64,000 nucleotides of DNA from an uncultured Pseudomonadota bacterium (GCA_903900265.1 CAIUMM010000023.1:31190-95189); one strand, 5' to 3'; positions 33,565-43,361 are shown, numbered from the stretch's first letter. Numbers and translations are program-made. Notes: generated by a model not told the origin, from the sequence alone.

Positions 33565-34809
33565 ATGATGCGGTCGGCCTGGGTCTGTATGGCTCTGGCT
33601 GGCTGCATGGCTGAAGATCCCGCGGTGCCGTGGCCGGCGGGGCTGGCGCTGATCTCGAATCTCAATCAGGGTGCGTGGCTCTGGGGCGATGCGACCGGCA
33701 CCGAGCCTTTCGTTGCGGCAGCAGAGCTGGACCCTGCCTGTGCCGAATGCATCGCATTCCAAGGACGCTTGCGTACCGGAGCCGACGGCGAGCTCGAAGC
33801 CGTGCTCACATGGTCCCAGCACGACGGGGGCGTAGATGACCTGCGCTCGCGGGCTGGAGGCGTAGACCCCGAGACCCATGCGCTGCAGTGGGAGCTGGAC
33901 TCCATCGACCTCAGCGCTTTTCCGGGCGTATGCGAACCCGATCCCGCCGATCCGTGCCGGCCAGCCCCCGAATCCTCCGGAACCGCGCGCGACGTGTGCC
34001 AGCTGAAGATGGCGCATGACGTACAGGTCGTCGCGGAGAGCCCCACCGCGCGCACGTTGTGGGTCGCGGACGCAGCAAACGCCCGCGTGCTCGAAGTGAC
34101 GCTGCAGGATGGGGACAACTGCGGGGTCGTGCAAACCCTGCTCAGCGCCGACAACCCAGACTGGGACATCTACAACTCGCCCAACCGCCTCCACTACTTT
34201 GAAGACGACGCGGGCGAGCATCTGTGGATCAGTCAAAAGGGCAGCACGCCGTCCACGGCGGAGGGCGTGGCCCAGTACGCGGATCTCTCGAGCGGCAAGC
34301 TCACAGGCTGGAGCAAAGCACAAAACGACTGGCGGCAAGACTGGGAGTTCCCGCCCCAGAGCACCGAATTCGCGCGCTTCCTCAACACCCCCCACGGCCT
34401 CGCAGCCCCCGGGGGAGGCCTCGTCTACGCGCACTCCCTCTCAGACAGCTGGGAGTGGGGTGCCGGGACCGGAGGGAGCATCGGGATGGCAACGCTGAAC
34501 GCCTCCGGGACGCCGGTCTACGCCGGAGATGCGCTGCTGGACCGTGGATACCTACACTTCCCGCGCTCACTGACCCTGTTGCCCGATGGCAGCTGGCTCG
34601 TGCTGGACTCTGGCTGCTTCGACGCCGCAGGCTGTGAATTCCCGAGCCAAGCGTGGCGGGTGCGCCTACCGGAGCCGGCAACCACGACGCAGGCCGGAAG
34701 CTGGGACCGGGACGCGACCGAGATCAGCTGGACGACAGCCGTCGTGCTCGATGGCCCGCTCTGGACCACCGAGGACACGCTCTACTCCGTAGAGTGGCTG
34801 GGCTCCTAA
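33565..34809 (+). CDS. Lipoprotein, probable beta-propeller
   Basis: A 414-residue lipoprotein (WVCMALAGC). The mature part has repeating segments of propeller-blade type: TLWVADAANARVLEV, HLWISQKGSTPS, RSLTLLPDGSWLVLDSGC and the final LDGPLWTTEDTLYSVEWLG, together with PHGLAAPGGGLVYAHS. This recalls NHL or arylsulfotransferase-type propellers, but no catalytic motif is visible. Four or more Cys suggest disulphides in an oxidising compartment. Double ATG at 33565/33568; the first is used. Partner and ligand unknown. Confidence 0.72.
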   Translation: MMRSAWVCMALAGCMAEDPAVPWPAGLALISNLNQGAWLWGDATGTEPFVAAAELDPACAECIAFQGRLRTGADGELEAVLTWSQHDGGVDDLRSRAGGVDPETHALQWELDSIDLSAFPGVCEPDPADPCRPAPESSGTARDVCQLKMAHDVQVVAESPTARTLWVADAANARVLEVTLQDGDNCGVVQTLLSADNPDWDIYNSPNRLHYFEDDAGEHLWISQKGSTPSTAEGVAQYADLSSGKLTGWSKAQNDWRQDWEFPPQSTEFARFLNTPHGLAAPGGGLVYAHSLSDSWEWGAGTGGSIGMATLNASGTPVYAGDALLDRGYLHFPRSLTLLPDGSWLVLDSGCFDAAGCEFPSQAWRVRLPEPATTTQAGSWDRDATEISWTTAVVLDGPLWTTEDTLYSVEWLGS

Positions 34810-34848
34810 ACGGCGTCGACGGCGAGCCGCCGAGCCGCAAAGCCTGGA

Positions 34849-35463
34849 TTAGAACGGGATTTCGTCTTCGCCGGGGAGAGGCGCGTCGTCACGCCCCGTG
34901 TCTTCGTAGCCGCCGCCGCCGCCAGCGCCGCCACCACCGCCGCCGTAGTTGCCGCGCGCGCCGCCGCTGCCGCCACCGCCGCCGTAATTGCCGCGCGCAC
35001 CGCCACCGCCGCCACCGCCGCCGCCGTAGTTGCCGCGACCGCCGCCGCCGCCGGCACCGCCGCCGCCATAACCACCACCACCACCGCCGCCCCCACCGTA
35101 GCCGCCGCCGCCGCCACCTTCTTCACCACCGCCAGCGCCACCGCCGCCCAAAAAGCGTACGGTATCCGCGACGACTTCGGTGCTGTAGCGATCCTTGCCT
35201 TCTTTGTCCTGCCACTTCCGGGTTTGCAGGCGACCTTCGATGTACAGCTGCTTGCCCTTCTTGCAGTACTGCTGCACGGTCTCAGCCTGACGGCCCCAGA
35301 CAACAACGCTGTGCCACTCGGTGCGCTCCTGCCAGTTTCCATCTTTGTCTTTGAACTTTTCGGCGGTAGCAATCCGAAGACTCGCGACCGATTGACCGCC
35401 GCCGGTGGAGCGAAGCTCGGGATCTTGCCCGAGGTTGCCGATGAGGATGACCTTGTTGACCAT
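34849..35463 (-). CDS. ssb: Single-stranded DNA-binding protein with a long Gly-rich linker
   Basis: A 204-residue SSB. The N-terminal OB fold is complete ([48 protein letters not shown]). The C-terminus ends in the acidic partner-binding tip GEDEIPF. Between them lies a ~85-residue linker of almost pure Gly with scattered Tyr and three RGNYGGGGG units, an unusually repetitive version of the disordered linker. The encoding DNA is a near-continuous run of CCG/CCA triplets on the plus strand, so length variation by slippage is plausible. Essential for replication and repair. Confidence 0.95.
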   Translation of the reverse strand: MVNKVILIGNLGQDPELRSTGGGQSVASLRIATAEKFKDKDGNWQERTEWHSVVVWGRQAETVQQYCKKGKQLYIEGRLQTRKWQDKEGKDRYSTEVVADTVRFLGGGGAGGGEEGGGGGGYGGGGGGGGGYGGGGAGGGGGRGNYGGGGGGGGGARGNYGGGGGSGGARGNYGGGGGGAGGGGGYEDTGRDDAPLPGEDEIPF

Positions 35464-35585
35464 GATTCGAACTCCGTTGGACCGAACGTAGCACACGCAC
35501 TGACCAAATTTTGTCCGCGATGCAATGCTGCAGCAACATCCTTCGCGCGCGCGCTGCCGCGATACGTCACGGACGGAGATCCGAA

Positions 35586-37397
35586 GTGCCAGTCCTTCTC
35601 CTGCTCGAAGATGATCCCCTCACCGCTGCCGTGCTCCGGGATGGCTTGGCCGAGCTGGGCTGGATGGTGCGCATCGAATCCGATGGCCTCGACGCGCTGA
35701 GGTCGATCAACGCCAGCCCGCCCGACGCGGTGCTGGCCGACCTCGTGCTCCCCGGTCTGGACGGGCTCGCCGTGTGCGCCCAGATCCGCCTGCAGCCCTT
35801 CGGAGCCGCGCTGCCCGTCATCGTCACGTCGTCGCGCACCCAAGCGGCAGCGGCGGCGCTCGCTGCCGGAGCGGACCTGTTCGTCCCGAAGCCAAGCTCC
35901 GCGGACGACATCCACGCGCGCTTCTCTGCGCTGCTCGCTGCGCGATCGGAAGCGGCGCCCGCGACCCCTGCGCAGCGTCGCGACGACGATGACGCAGGCA
36001 GCGGCGCGATCCGACCGGGTTGGCTGCCGGCGCTGCTTCGTCGCCTGTGGCGGGAACGCTACACGGGGTCACTCGAGGTACAAGGTTCAACCTCCGCGTT
36101 GTCCGTACGAGTCTACTTTCAGCAGGGATATCCTGCCGCTGCGCGCTCCAGTGACCGCAGCACCGACTTCGGCGAGGTGTTGAGCGGCCTCGGGCTCGCC
36201 GATCCCGATCGCGTAGCGAACGCCGTGCTGGAGAACAGCGACCGTAAGGGCCAGGACAAAAACAGCCGCACCCTCGGGGAGAGCCTCGTGGCCGGCGGAA
36301 TTCTGGACCGGCCGGGCGTCGAGCGCAGCCTTCGCGAGCAGATCCTCCGACGCGTGGTCGGGGCAGCGACGTGCGAAGACGGGACGTGGCGCTTGTCCCC
36401 CGCGACCAGCATCGGGTTCGCCGGGTTTGACGTCCATCCCATCGCGATGGAGTGGCGGATCGGAGCCGTCAGCGACACCCTCCCCGGCACCGGCTTTCGC
36501 GCCTCGCGCGTCGCGGCCCCGGCATGCACCCCCGAGCTGTGGGATCTGCTCGATCCCCAAGGTGCGCTAAGCCGAATTCGAAGCCTGCTGCAGGACGGAG
36601 CCCCGATCGTCGATGTGTTGGCCGCGAGCCCCGAAGCGGAGTCGCTGCTGGGGTTGATGTACGCGTACGGCATCCTTCGCTTGACCGTAGACCCCGTCCC
36701 TACCCCTGCGGACGAGGACGCCCGTCAGGACGCGCTCGCCGCCATCGTCGCAGAGTATCGGCTCCTCGCTGACGCCAATCATTACGCGACGCTGAGCATC
36801 GGCCCCACCGCGACCAGCGCCGAAGTGGCGGACGCCGCAGAGCGCTCCTTGTCTACGCTCGAGGCCGCGGCCGGCGGGGCGCTCGATGGGCGTAGCCGCC
36901 AGCGCCTTCGCGAGATCCAGCAGCGCATTCAAGAGGCGGCGCGCATCCTCGGCGATCCCGCGCTCCGCGCGATCTACGACGCCCGCCTCGACAGCCCGCA
37001 GCAGCGCAACGAGCTGCGTCCTCACGCCCCGAGCCGTCGACCCGACGAGCTGGCCGAGCATGGTCGGCACTTGCTGACCTGCGAGCAGCCTGTCTCCGCC
37101 GTGCACTACCTGAGTCTCGCGTTGCAAACGGCGGACGAAGACGACGCCGAAGTGACCGCCTTGATGGGCGCGGCGCGCGCCCGCGCCTGTCCCGAGGACG
37201 CGACCGCCGGAGAAGACCTCATCCGCCGCGCGCTGACCCTCGATCCCCGATGCGAGCTCGCGCTGTTGTACCTCGGCGAGCGGCTCGCGAAGCGCCCCGA
37301 GGGCGTCGAGGAGGCGCGACGGTGCTTCCGCGCAGCGCTCAACGCCAACCCAGACTTCGCCGCAGCGCGTGCAGCCCTGCGCCGGTTGGATACATAG
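35586..37397 (+). CDS. Response regulator with PATAN-like, degenerate J-like and TPR regions
   Basis: A 603-residue cytoplasmic protein. Residues 1-115 are a receiver domain ([18 protein letters not shown], phospho-acceptor Asp in [16 protein letters not shown], Lys in LFVPKPSS). Residues ~140-290 resemble DUF4388/PATAN ([32 protein letters not shown]). A J-like region near 398 ([20 protein letters not shown] ... [15 protein letters not shown]) lacks the HPD tripeptide needed to stimulate Hsp70. TPR-like helices end the protein. The GTG start at 35586 has a strong ggag site. It is followed 25 bp later by a true J-domain gene. Confidence 0.82.
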   Translation: MPVLLLLEDDPLTAAVLRDGLAELGWMVRIESDGLDALRSINASPPDAVLADLVLPGLDGLAVCAQIRLQPFGAALPVIVTSSRTQAAAAALAAGADLFVPKPSSADDIHARFSALLAARSEAAPATPAQRRDDDDAGSGAIRPGWLPALLRRLWRERYTGSLEVQGSTSALSVRVYFQQGYPAAARSSDRSTDFGEVLSGLGLADPDRVANAVLENSDRKGQDKNSRTLGESLVAGGILDRPGVERSLREQILRRVVGAATCEDGTWRLSPATSIGFAGFDVHPIAMEWRIGAVSDTLPGTGFRASRVAAPACTPELWDLLDPQGALSRIRSLLQDGAPIVDVLAASPEAESLLGLMYAYGILRLTVDPVPTPADEDARQDALAAIVAEYRLLADANHYATLSIGPTATSAEVADAAERSLSTLEAAAGGALDGRSRQRLREIQQRIQEAARILGDPALRAIYDARLDSPQQRNELRPHAPSRRPDELAEHGRHLLTCEQPVSAVHYLSLALQTADEDDAEVTALMGAARARACPEDATAGEDLIRRALTLDPRCELALLYLGERLAKRPEGVEEARRCFRAALNANPDFAAARAALRRLDT

Positions 37398-37422
37398 CGC
37401 GCTTATGTCTTCAGGAGCGCCC

Positions 37423-38868
37423 ATGGCGACCGGCCTTGGCCAGCCCTTTCTCGATACCCTGCGCCGATGGTTGGACTCCGGAACACACGGAGCGATTGAA
37501 TGGCAGGACGGCAAGCGCAGAAGGTTGGTGTTTATCGAAGGTGAAAACCTTCAACTGATCCAGTCGAACCTCCGCAGTGAGGCCATCGATCGGTTCTCCG
37601 AGGTCGGGCAGAGCCCGGATCCCAAAGCTGCGGCGCGCCAGGCCAGGCTCGCCGGCTTGCTGCAAGAAGCCGGCGGTACGATCACCGAGCATCCCGGCGC
37701 GCCGGCGCCGGAGGCCGAGCCAGCGCCGATCGCCGTCTGTTTGTGGCAAGCCGCCGCGGCCCTCCCAGAGCCGCCTACCGACGCGTACCCTAGGGTTGTA
37801 CCCGCGCACTTCGCGCGCTTGGCCAACGTCCCTTGGCCCGCAGCGCTCGTCAACTACATCGCCGAGCTGGACGGCGCGAGGACGTCTGAAGACGTGATCG
37901 ACTTTGGACCCGAGGCGCCTGAAGTCACGGCTTGGGCGCTCAGCCTCGCCTGGGCGCTCGGAGCGGTAGAGATCGGGCAGGCCGAGCGTCTGGCCGTCGT
38001 TCGCAGCCAGGGCACGGCCAGCACCAGCACGTCGGGGTACTTCGAGCTTCGTCCACCCGATGAGCCTGCGCAGGAGGAGGCCCCGGCACCGATACCTCCA
38101 TCGGAGGCGAGCATCGAGGATGTGCACCGCCAGATCCTCGACGCCAAGAACCACTTCGAGACGCTGGGCGTCGTCTGGCAAACCACGCCCGAGCTCATCC
38201 GCAAGACCTACCTGGGCCTCGCCGCCCGCTTGCACCCCGACCGCTACATGGCGGCCCCCGCCGCCGAACGCGAAGCGATGGCCACGCTCTTCGACCGCGT
38301 GCGTGAAGCCTGGGAGGTGCTCGGAAACCCCGAAGCCCGCGACGAGTACACGCGCCGCGTGGTGTTCGGCGAGGAGACCGAAGAGGAAAAAGCCGAGAAG
38401 CGGCTGTACGCGATCCTCGACGCCGAACGCCAGCTGACGCTGGCACAGCGGGAGCTGACCGCACAACGGTTTCCGGCCGCCCACGCCATCCTCAAAGATG
38501 CCCTCGCGGTCGCCCCGGATCACCCGCAGATCCAAGCGTATGCAGCCTATGCCTTGGTGAAGATGCTCCAAGGAAAATCCAGCCCGGAGGTAGAAGAAGC
38601 TACCGAGGTCATCCAGCGGGTCGTGCGCGAGATCCCGACCGCCGACTGGGCGCTGCTGCTGCTCGCGCGCACCCGTGCGGCACGAGGAGACTTCGCGGGC
38701 GCGGAAAAAGCCACCATCGCCGTTCTAAAGCTGAACCCCAGCAACCCCGACGCGTTGAACGACCTCCGCCGGCTTCGCACCAAGAAGGCCGAGCAACCCG
38801 AAAAAGCCGAACAACCTGGCAAGAAGGATGGCGCTGCCGGCTTTTTCTCCTCGTTCTTCAAGCGCTGA
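37423..38868 (+). CDS. DnaJ-domain protein with TPR-like C-terminus
   Basis: A 481-residue protein. The N-terminal ~200 residues are of the same general type as the PATAN region of the preceding gene (GAIEWQDGKRRRLVFIEGEN). A J domain lies near residue 245 (HFETLGVVWQTTPELIRKTY) with an intact HPD tripeptide in LHPDRYMA, followed by LGNPEARDEYTRR. TPR-like helices come next (AQRFPAAHAILKDALAVAPD, GDFAGAEKATIAVLKLNPSN), then a Lys-rich tail ending FFSSFFKR. It should recruit Hsp70 to a specific client, perhaps the partner encoded upstream. The ATG at 37423 follows aggag; an upstream ATG at 37405 is possible. Confidence 0.83.
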   Translation: MATGLGQPFLDTLRRWLDSGTHGAIEWQDGKRRRLVFIEGENLQLIQSNLRSEAIDRFSEVGQSPDPKAAARQARLAGLLQEAGGTITEHPGAPAPEAEPAPIAVCLWQAAAALPEPPTDAYPRVVPAHFARLANVPWPAALVNYIAELDGARTSEDVIDFGPEAPEVTAWALSLAWALGAVEIGQAERLAVVRSQGTASTSTSGYFELRPPDEPAQEEAPAPIPPSEASIEDVHRQILDAKNHFETLGVVWQTTPELIRKTYLGLAARLHPDRYMAAPAAEREAMATLFDRVREAWEVLGNPEARDEYTRRVVFGEETEEEKAEKRLYAILDAERQLTLAQRELTAQRFPAAHAILKDALAVAPDHPQIQAYAAYALVKMLQGKSSPEVEEATEVIQRVVREIPTADWALLLLARTRAARGDFAGAEKATIAVLKLNPSNPDALNDLRRLRTKKAEQPEKAEQPGKKDGAAGFFSSFFKR

Positions 38869-38911
38869 CCGAGCTCCGCGGCAGGGTCACATCGGCGCCG
38901 CACCCACCCCT

Positions 38912-39244
38912 TCAGCCGACGCGCACCTTCGCGTCAAAGCGCGCACCGACCTCCACCTCCAGCTGCGCGGCGTCGACGTCTCCCGACACGTTGCCCGTGC
39001 GCGTGACGATCAGGCGCTGAGTGGCGCGGATGCTGCCCGCGACGCGCCCCGACACGATCAGCGTCGCGGCGTCCACATGGCCTTCTACGACGCCGCTCTC
39101 GCCGACTTCAAGGACGTCCTCAGTGTGGATCTGTCCCTTGAAGTGTCCGTCCAGCCGCACCCGCCCTTCGAAGGTCAGGTCTCCGGAGTAGCGAGCGCCT
39201 TTCCCCAACAACGCTGCGAGGGGCGCTGGGGCCTTGGACGCCAC
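38912..39244 (-). CDS. Bactofilin-family cytoskeletal protein
   Basis: A 110-residue protein with the right-handed beta-helix repeat of bactofilins: YSGDLTFEGRVRLDGHFKG, DVLEVGESGVVEGHVDA, LIVSGRVAGSIRATQRLIV, GNVSGDVDAAQLEVEVGA. Flanking disordered ends are short. Bactofilins form non-polar filaments that scaffold cell-pole or wall-growth machinery and, in myxobacteria, anchor chromosome segregation proteins. The GTG start at 39244 is one base beyond the parB stop, so it is the third gene of the parAB operon, supporting a link with segregation. Confidence 0.88.
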   Translation of the reverse strand: MASKAPAPLAALLGKGARYSGDLTFEGRVRLDGHFKGQIHTEDVLEVGESGVVEGHVDAATLIVSGRVAGSIRATQRLIVTRTGNVSGDVDAAQLEVEVGARFDAKVRVG

Positions 39245-39245
39245 C

Positions 39246-40133
39246 TCAGCCCCGGGGCCCGAAGAGGCCCACGAGACGATCGAGCTCGGACGCATCGTGG
39301 TATTCGATGACGATCTTGCCGGAACCGTCTTTTTTCGGCGCTACCGCCACGCGGGTGCCCAGCGTGCGGGTCAGCGACTCTCCGAGCCGCACCAGCGTGC
39401 GATCAGGCGTCGGCCCTTTCGTGGGCGGACGGCGCATCGAGCGCACCAGCTCTTCGGTGGCTCGCACCGAGAGGTCTTTGGCCGCGACCGTCGCCAGCGC
39501 GAGCGAGAACTGTGCGGGATCTTCAAGGGGAAGCAGCGCACGCGCGTGGCCCGCCGAGATCACCCCTGCACGCAGCGCACGCGCGCCGTCTTCGGGCAAG
39601 CGCAGCAACCGCAAGGTGTTCGCGACCGTCGCGCGGTCTTTGCCGACGCGCTGCGCCACCTGCTCTTGATTGTAGCGATAGTCCTGGATCAACTTCTGGT
39701 ATCCAAGCGCCGCCTCAACCGGGTCGAGGTCTTCACGCTGGAGGTTCTCGATCAGCGCGAGCTCGAGCTGCCCCAGCGCATCGGTGCCGGCCGCACGCAC
39801 GAACACCGGCACGTCTGCCAACCCGGCGAGCTTGGCCGCGCGGAGCCGACGCTCTCCCGCCAGCAACACAAACCCAGCGCCTTCGCGGCGAACGAGCAGC
39901 GGCGCGAGGATGCCGTGCAGGCGGATGGACTCGGAGAGCTCCTCCAAGGCGCCAGCGTCAAAAGCGGTGCGGGGCTGCTGCGGATTGGGGACGATCAGCC
40001 CCACAGGGACCCGCAACAGCTGGTCCTGCGATGGCGCATCGAACGCCGCTTCGCGGCTCTCATCCCCCAGCAGCGCCGCGAGGCCACGCCCGAGGCCTCC
40101 CGGGCGTAGCGCAGACTTGGGCTTGTCGCTCAT
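39246..40133 (-). CDS. parB: Chromosome partitioning protein ParB
   Basis: A 295-residue CTP-dependent DNA clamp that loads at parS sites. It shows the N-terminal GLGRGLAALLGD element thought to contact ParA, the ParB/Srx fold with PNPQQPRTAFD, LAGERRLRAAKLAG (the GERRxRA CTP-binding motif), IENLQREDLDPVEAALGYQ, the helix-turn-helix around QEQVAQRVGKDRATVANTLR, and a C-terminal dimer region. Its ATG overlaps the parA stop (ATGA). No full parS site was found in the window. Confidence 0.95.
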   Translation of the reverse strand: MSDKPKSALRPGGLGRGLAALLGDESREAAFDAPSQDQLLRVPVGLIVPNPQQPRTAFDAGALEELSESIRLHGILAPLLVRREGAGFVLLAGERRLRAAKLAGLADVPVFVRAAGTDALGQLELALIENLQREDLDPVEAALGYQKLIQDYRYNQEQVAQRVGKDRATVANTLRLLRLPEDGARALRAGVISAGHARALLPLEDPAQFSLALATVAAKDLSVRATEELVRSMRRPPTKGPTPDRTLVRLGESLTRTLGTRVAVAPKKDGSGKIVIEYHDASELDRLVGLFGPRG

Positions 40134-40927
40134 CCGGTCGCCCGTTTGGAGGCCTGCGCCGGCAGATGGGCAACCCGCGTGACCAGCTCGCCTGCGAGCG
40201 CCTGATAGGCCGCGGCGGCCCGGCATCCGGGATCGTAGCCGAAGATCGTCTTCTGGAAGCTCGGCGCCTCCGCGAGCCGCACCGCGCGCGGGATCACCGT
40301 GTGAAACACCTCTGCACCAAACACTTCGCGTGCTTGGGCCTCGACTTCCCGGCACAGACGCACGCGGGAATCGTGCAGGGTCATCACGATGCCGTCGCGC
40401 ACCAGCCGTGGGTTCGGACCGCGCCGCACGGCGTTGATCGTACGTACGAGCTCGCTGATGCCCTCCATCGCGTAGTACTCGGACTGCAGCGGCACGACCA
40501 CGCCATCGCTCGCCACGAGAGCATTCAGGGTCAAGAGCCCCAGCGAAGGCGGAAGATCGATGATGACGTAGGCATACTTCGAGGGTAAGCCATCGAGCGC
40601 GGCCGCGAGCCGGCGCTCCCGGTTCGGCATGTTGACCATCTCCACATCCGCCCCGACCAACGCCGGATTCGCCGGACAGAGGTCCAAACCATCCTGCGAG
40701 GACACGATGCAGTTGGCGATAGGCTCCAAGCCAAGGATCGCCTCGGCGATGCCGTTGCCCGCTTTGTCCTTCGGAGTCCCAAGGCAGCTGGAGGCGTTGC
40801 CCTGCGGATCCAGATCGATGAGCAGCGTGGCGTGCCCGGAGCGAGCGAGGGCCGCGGCGAGGTTGATGGCGGTTGTGGTCTTGCCAACGCCACCTTTCTG
40901 ATTGGAGATCGAGACGATGCGGGCCAT
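40130..40927 (-). CDS. parA: Chromosome partitioning ATPase ParA
   Basis: A 265-residue Walker-type ATPase that segregates ParB-bound origins. The deviant Walker A motif is SNQKGGVGKTTTAINLA at residues 7-23. IDLPPSLGLLT forms Walker B and the switch region, and LIDLDPQGNAS follows the first strand. The ATG at 40927 has a good aaagga ribosome binding site. The 114 bp up to the divergent GTPase gene should contain the promoter. Confidence 0.95.
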   Translation of the reverse strand: MARIVSISNQKGGVGKTTTAINLAAALARSGHATLLIDLDPQGNASSCLGTPKDKAGNGIAEAILGLEPIANCIVSSQDGLDLCPANPALVGADVEMVNMPNRERRLAAALDGLPSKYAYVIIDLPPSLGLLTLNALVASDGVVVPLQSEYYAMEGISELVRTINAVRRGPNPRLVRDGIVMTLHDSRVRLCREVEAQAREVFGAEVFHTVIPRAVRLAEAPSFQKTIFGYDPGCRAAAAYQALAGELVTRVAHLPAQASKRATG

Positions 40928-41041
40928 GACACAAATCCTTTCGGCGAGGGCTGCCGAGCTGGTGGTCCGGAGCGCGGGGGACGCGCACGCAGACGACAGA
41001 GGGGATGACGTCGTAATTCGCTGGAACGGATAGAGCACATC

Positions 41042-42016
41042 ATGCGAACGCCCATCCTCATTGTCTCCGGATTTCTAGGCAGCGGAAAGACCACGCTGGT
41101 CCGCAGCGTGCTTGAGCAGAGCCAGGCCGCGGGCATTCGCACCGCGGTGATCTCCAACGAATTCGGCGCGCTCGGCATCGACGAGGCGCTGTTGCGGGGC
41201 AGCCCGGGCGATCTCGTTGAGCTCGCGGGGGGCTGCGTCTGCTGCAAGCTCTCCGACGCGCTGGTCGAGACCCTGCAACGCCTGCATGAGACCATCAACC
41301 CCGATCGCATCGTGATCGAGACCAGCGGCGTGGCGCTTCCGTTTGAGACGCAGCTGCACCTGTACCGCCCCGCTGTGCGCAGCTGGATCGGGGAGGACGC
41401 CTGCGTGGTCGTCGTCGATGCGACGGGCAGCGCATTTGAAGCCTTCGAAGACGATACCGGCGAAGCGACGCCCAACGAGACGTTTGAACAGCAGGTTCAA
41501 AGCGCCGACATCGTGATCCTCTCGAAGACCGACCTCGTCGCCCCCAGCGCGATGCGCGCTCGCCTACAAACGCTCTGTCCCGGCACGCCGGTGATCGAAG
41601 CCGTGCAAGGCAACATCCCCGTGGACGTGCTTTTTCCTGCCCAGCTCTCCCCGCCTCCCGTCCCCAGCGAACGCCAGCGGCCTGAACGCCGCGGCGCCCA
41701 CACCCACGAGGCATTCGAGACCGAAGAGCTGCGTCTCCCGCCGGGAATGCCAGAGGAGGCGCTGGAGTCCCAGCTCCGATCGCTGCGCGCGCTGCGCATC
41801 AAGGGCTTTGTACAGACCGCCGAGGGCATCCGCATCGTACAAGGCGTAGGCCGGCGGATCGAGTTTGTCTCCCCAGGAAAAACCCCTGTACATCCAGACA
41901 TGCTCGGTAGAGTCGTGGTGATCCGGCGCGCGGAGAGCACTCTCGCGCACGAACACGCGCACGCACACGCACACGCACACGAGCACCCGCAAATCAAATC
42001 CGACTGTGCGCCGTAG
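41042..42016 (+). CDS. COG0523-family metallochaperone GTPase (CobW/Zng1-like)
   Basis: A 324-residue GTPase that inserts metal ions, usually zinc or cobalt, into client proteins. Walker A is SGFLGSGKTT, followed by the hallmark GGCVCCKLSD (CxCC metal site) near residue 64, IETSGVA and the specificity motif SKTD. The C-terminal CobW domain ends in the HEHAHAHAHAHEH tail, a strong metal-binding sequence. No client gene is adjacent except an aminotransferase, so the metal and target are open. Confidence 0.9.
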   Translation: MRTPILIVSGFLGSGKTTLVRSVLEQSQAAGIRTAVISNEFGALGIDEALLRGSPGDLVELAGGCVCCKLSDALVETLQRLHETINPDRIVIETSGVALPFETQLHLYRPAVRSWIGEDACVVVVDATGSAFEAFEDDTGEATPNETFEQQVQSADIVILSKTDLVAPSAMRARLQTLCPGTPVIEAVQGNIPVDVLFPAQLSPPPVPSERQRPERRGAHTHEAFETEELRLPPGMPEEALESQLRSLRALRIKGFVQTAEGIRIVQGVGRRIEFVSPGKTPVHPDMLGRVVVIRRAESTLAHEHAHAHAHAHEHPQIKSDCAP

Positions 42017-42038
42017 TGGAGGCGGGGTAATCCATCCC

Positions 42039-43361
42039 ATGAATCGGCCCCTCGTCTCGCTCCCCGTCGCCGCCGCCTCCAGCAACCCCGCGAAGGCGCT
42101 GAACCCCATCTCCGCGGGCATGCAGCACTCGCTGATCCTCGGGATCGCAGCCGAGGTTCGCGCGCGTCAGGCTGCGGGCGCCGAGATCTGCAACCTCACG
42201 GTAGGGGACTTTGATCCCCGGCAGTTCCCCGTGCCCCGCGCGCTACGCGACGGCACGGTCGCGGCGTTCGACAACGCACAGACCAATTATCCGCCTGCAG
42301 AGGGCATCCCCGAGCTTCGTCAAGCGATCTGCGATTGGTACGCCCGCGAGCTGGGCATCGCGATCACCCCGGACTGGGTGGTCGTCGCGAGCGGCGCGCG
42401 CCCGGTGATGTATGCGACCTACCGGCTTTTTCTGGAGGCGGGCGACGAGCAGCTGTTCCCCGCACCGTCCTGGAACGCGAGCTACTACGGGCAGATCACC
42501 GGGGCCAAGGCGGTCACCGTCCCTACACGGGCAGAGGACGGCTTCTTTCCCGATCCCGCCGGGCTCCCCGCGTACTTCCGGACCGCGCAGCTCTTCAGCC
42601 TGAACAGCCCGCTGAACCCCACCGGCACGGTCATCGCCCCCGAGCGGCTGGCCGCGATCGCGCAGGCTTTGGTCGACGAGAACGACCGCCGCGCACGCGA
42701 AGAGCCCCACCGCCGCCCGCTGATGTGGATGTGGGATCAGGTGTACTGGCAGCTCTGTTTCGGAACCGCAAAGCACGTTCATCCCTGCGCGGTGGTCCCC
42801 GCCTGCGCGCCCTACGTCATCACCGTCGACGCGATCTCCAAGGCCTTCGCAGCGACCGGACTGCGCGTAGGCTGGGCCGTGCTGCCCCCTCCCCTCGCCA
42901 CAGCGATGAAGGCGCTCATCGGCCACATCGGCGCGTGGGCGCCCAAGCCCGAGCAAACCGCGACCGCCGGGCTGCTCAACGACCCTGACGCGATCGCCGC
43001 GTACCGCTCCGAGTTTCACGCCGCGGTTCAGGCCCGCCTGTCGATGCTCCACACCCGCCTGAGCGCCCTCGGGATCCCCCACATCGCGCCGCAGGGCGCG
43101 ATCTACCTGTCCGTACAGTTCGCGTTGTTCGGGCGGATGGGCGTGAACGGCGCGCCGATGCGCACCAACGAAGACATTCGCGTGTACCTGCTGGACAAAG
43201 CAGGCTTCGCGGTCGTGCCGTTCCAGGCCTTCGAAATGCCGGAAGAATCGGGCTGGTTCCGAATCTCGGTCGGCGCAGTCAGCGTCGCCAGCCTCGATGC
43301 CGCGCTCAATCGACTCGAAGCGCTGTGGAGGGGGCTGGACGCTCCCACGACGACAGGGTAG
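42039..43361 (+). CDS. PLP-dependent aminotransferase, class I/II
   Basis: A 440-residue fold-type I aminotransferase. Features are NLTVGDFDPRQFPVP in the substrate-entry region, the Tyr/PLP segment YPPAEGIPELRQAI, NSPLNPTG near residue 195, WDQVYW with the PLP-contacting Asp and Tyr, and the PLP lysine in VDAISKAFAATGLRVGW near residue 274. This is the aspartate/aromatic aminotransferase branch. Its substrate cannot be told. The ATG at 42039 is 22 bp beyond the GTPase gene stop, so they may be co-transcribed. tRNA-Trp begins 15 bp after it. Confidence 0.88.
   Translation: MNRPLVSLPVAAASSNPAKALNPISAGMQHSLILGIAAEVRARQAAGAEICNLTVGDFDPRQFPVPRALRDGTVAAFDNAQTNYPPAEGIPELRQAICDWYARELGIAITPDWVVVASGARPVMYATYRLFLEAGDEQLFPAPSWNASYYGQITGAKAVTVPTRAEDGFFPDPAGLPAYFRTAQLFSLNSPLNPTGTVIAPERLAAIAQALVDENDRRAREEPHRRPLMWMWDQVYWQLCFGTAKHVHPCAVVPACAPYVITVDAISKAFAATGLRVGWAVLPPPLATAMKALIGHIGAWAPKPEQTATAGLLNDPDAIAAYRSEFHAAVQARLSMLHTRLSALGIPHIAPQGAIYLSVQFALFGRMGVNGAPMRTNEDIRVYLLDKAGFAVVPFQAFEMPEESGWFRISVGAVSVASLDAALNRLEALWRGLDAPTTTG

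Noticed and set aside
34905..35150. Trinucleotide-rich stretch considered as a possible CRISPR or tandem-repeat locus
   Set aside because: It is the coding region of the SSB glycine linker; no spacer-repeat structure exists.
40301..40308. Half of a parS site (gtgaaaca)
   Set aside because: Only one half matches the 16-bp palindrome and it lies in conserved parA codons; chance match.
39246..40988. 580-codon frame suggesting an extended ParB or a ParA-ParB fusion
   Set aside because: The upstream part is out of frame with parA and lacks ParA motifs; ParB starts at 40133 with an ATGA overlap.
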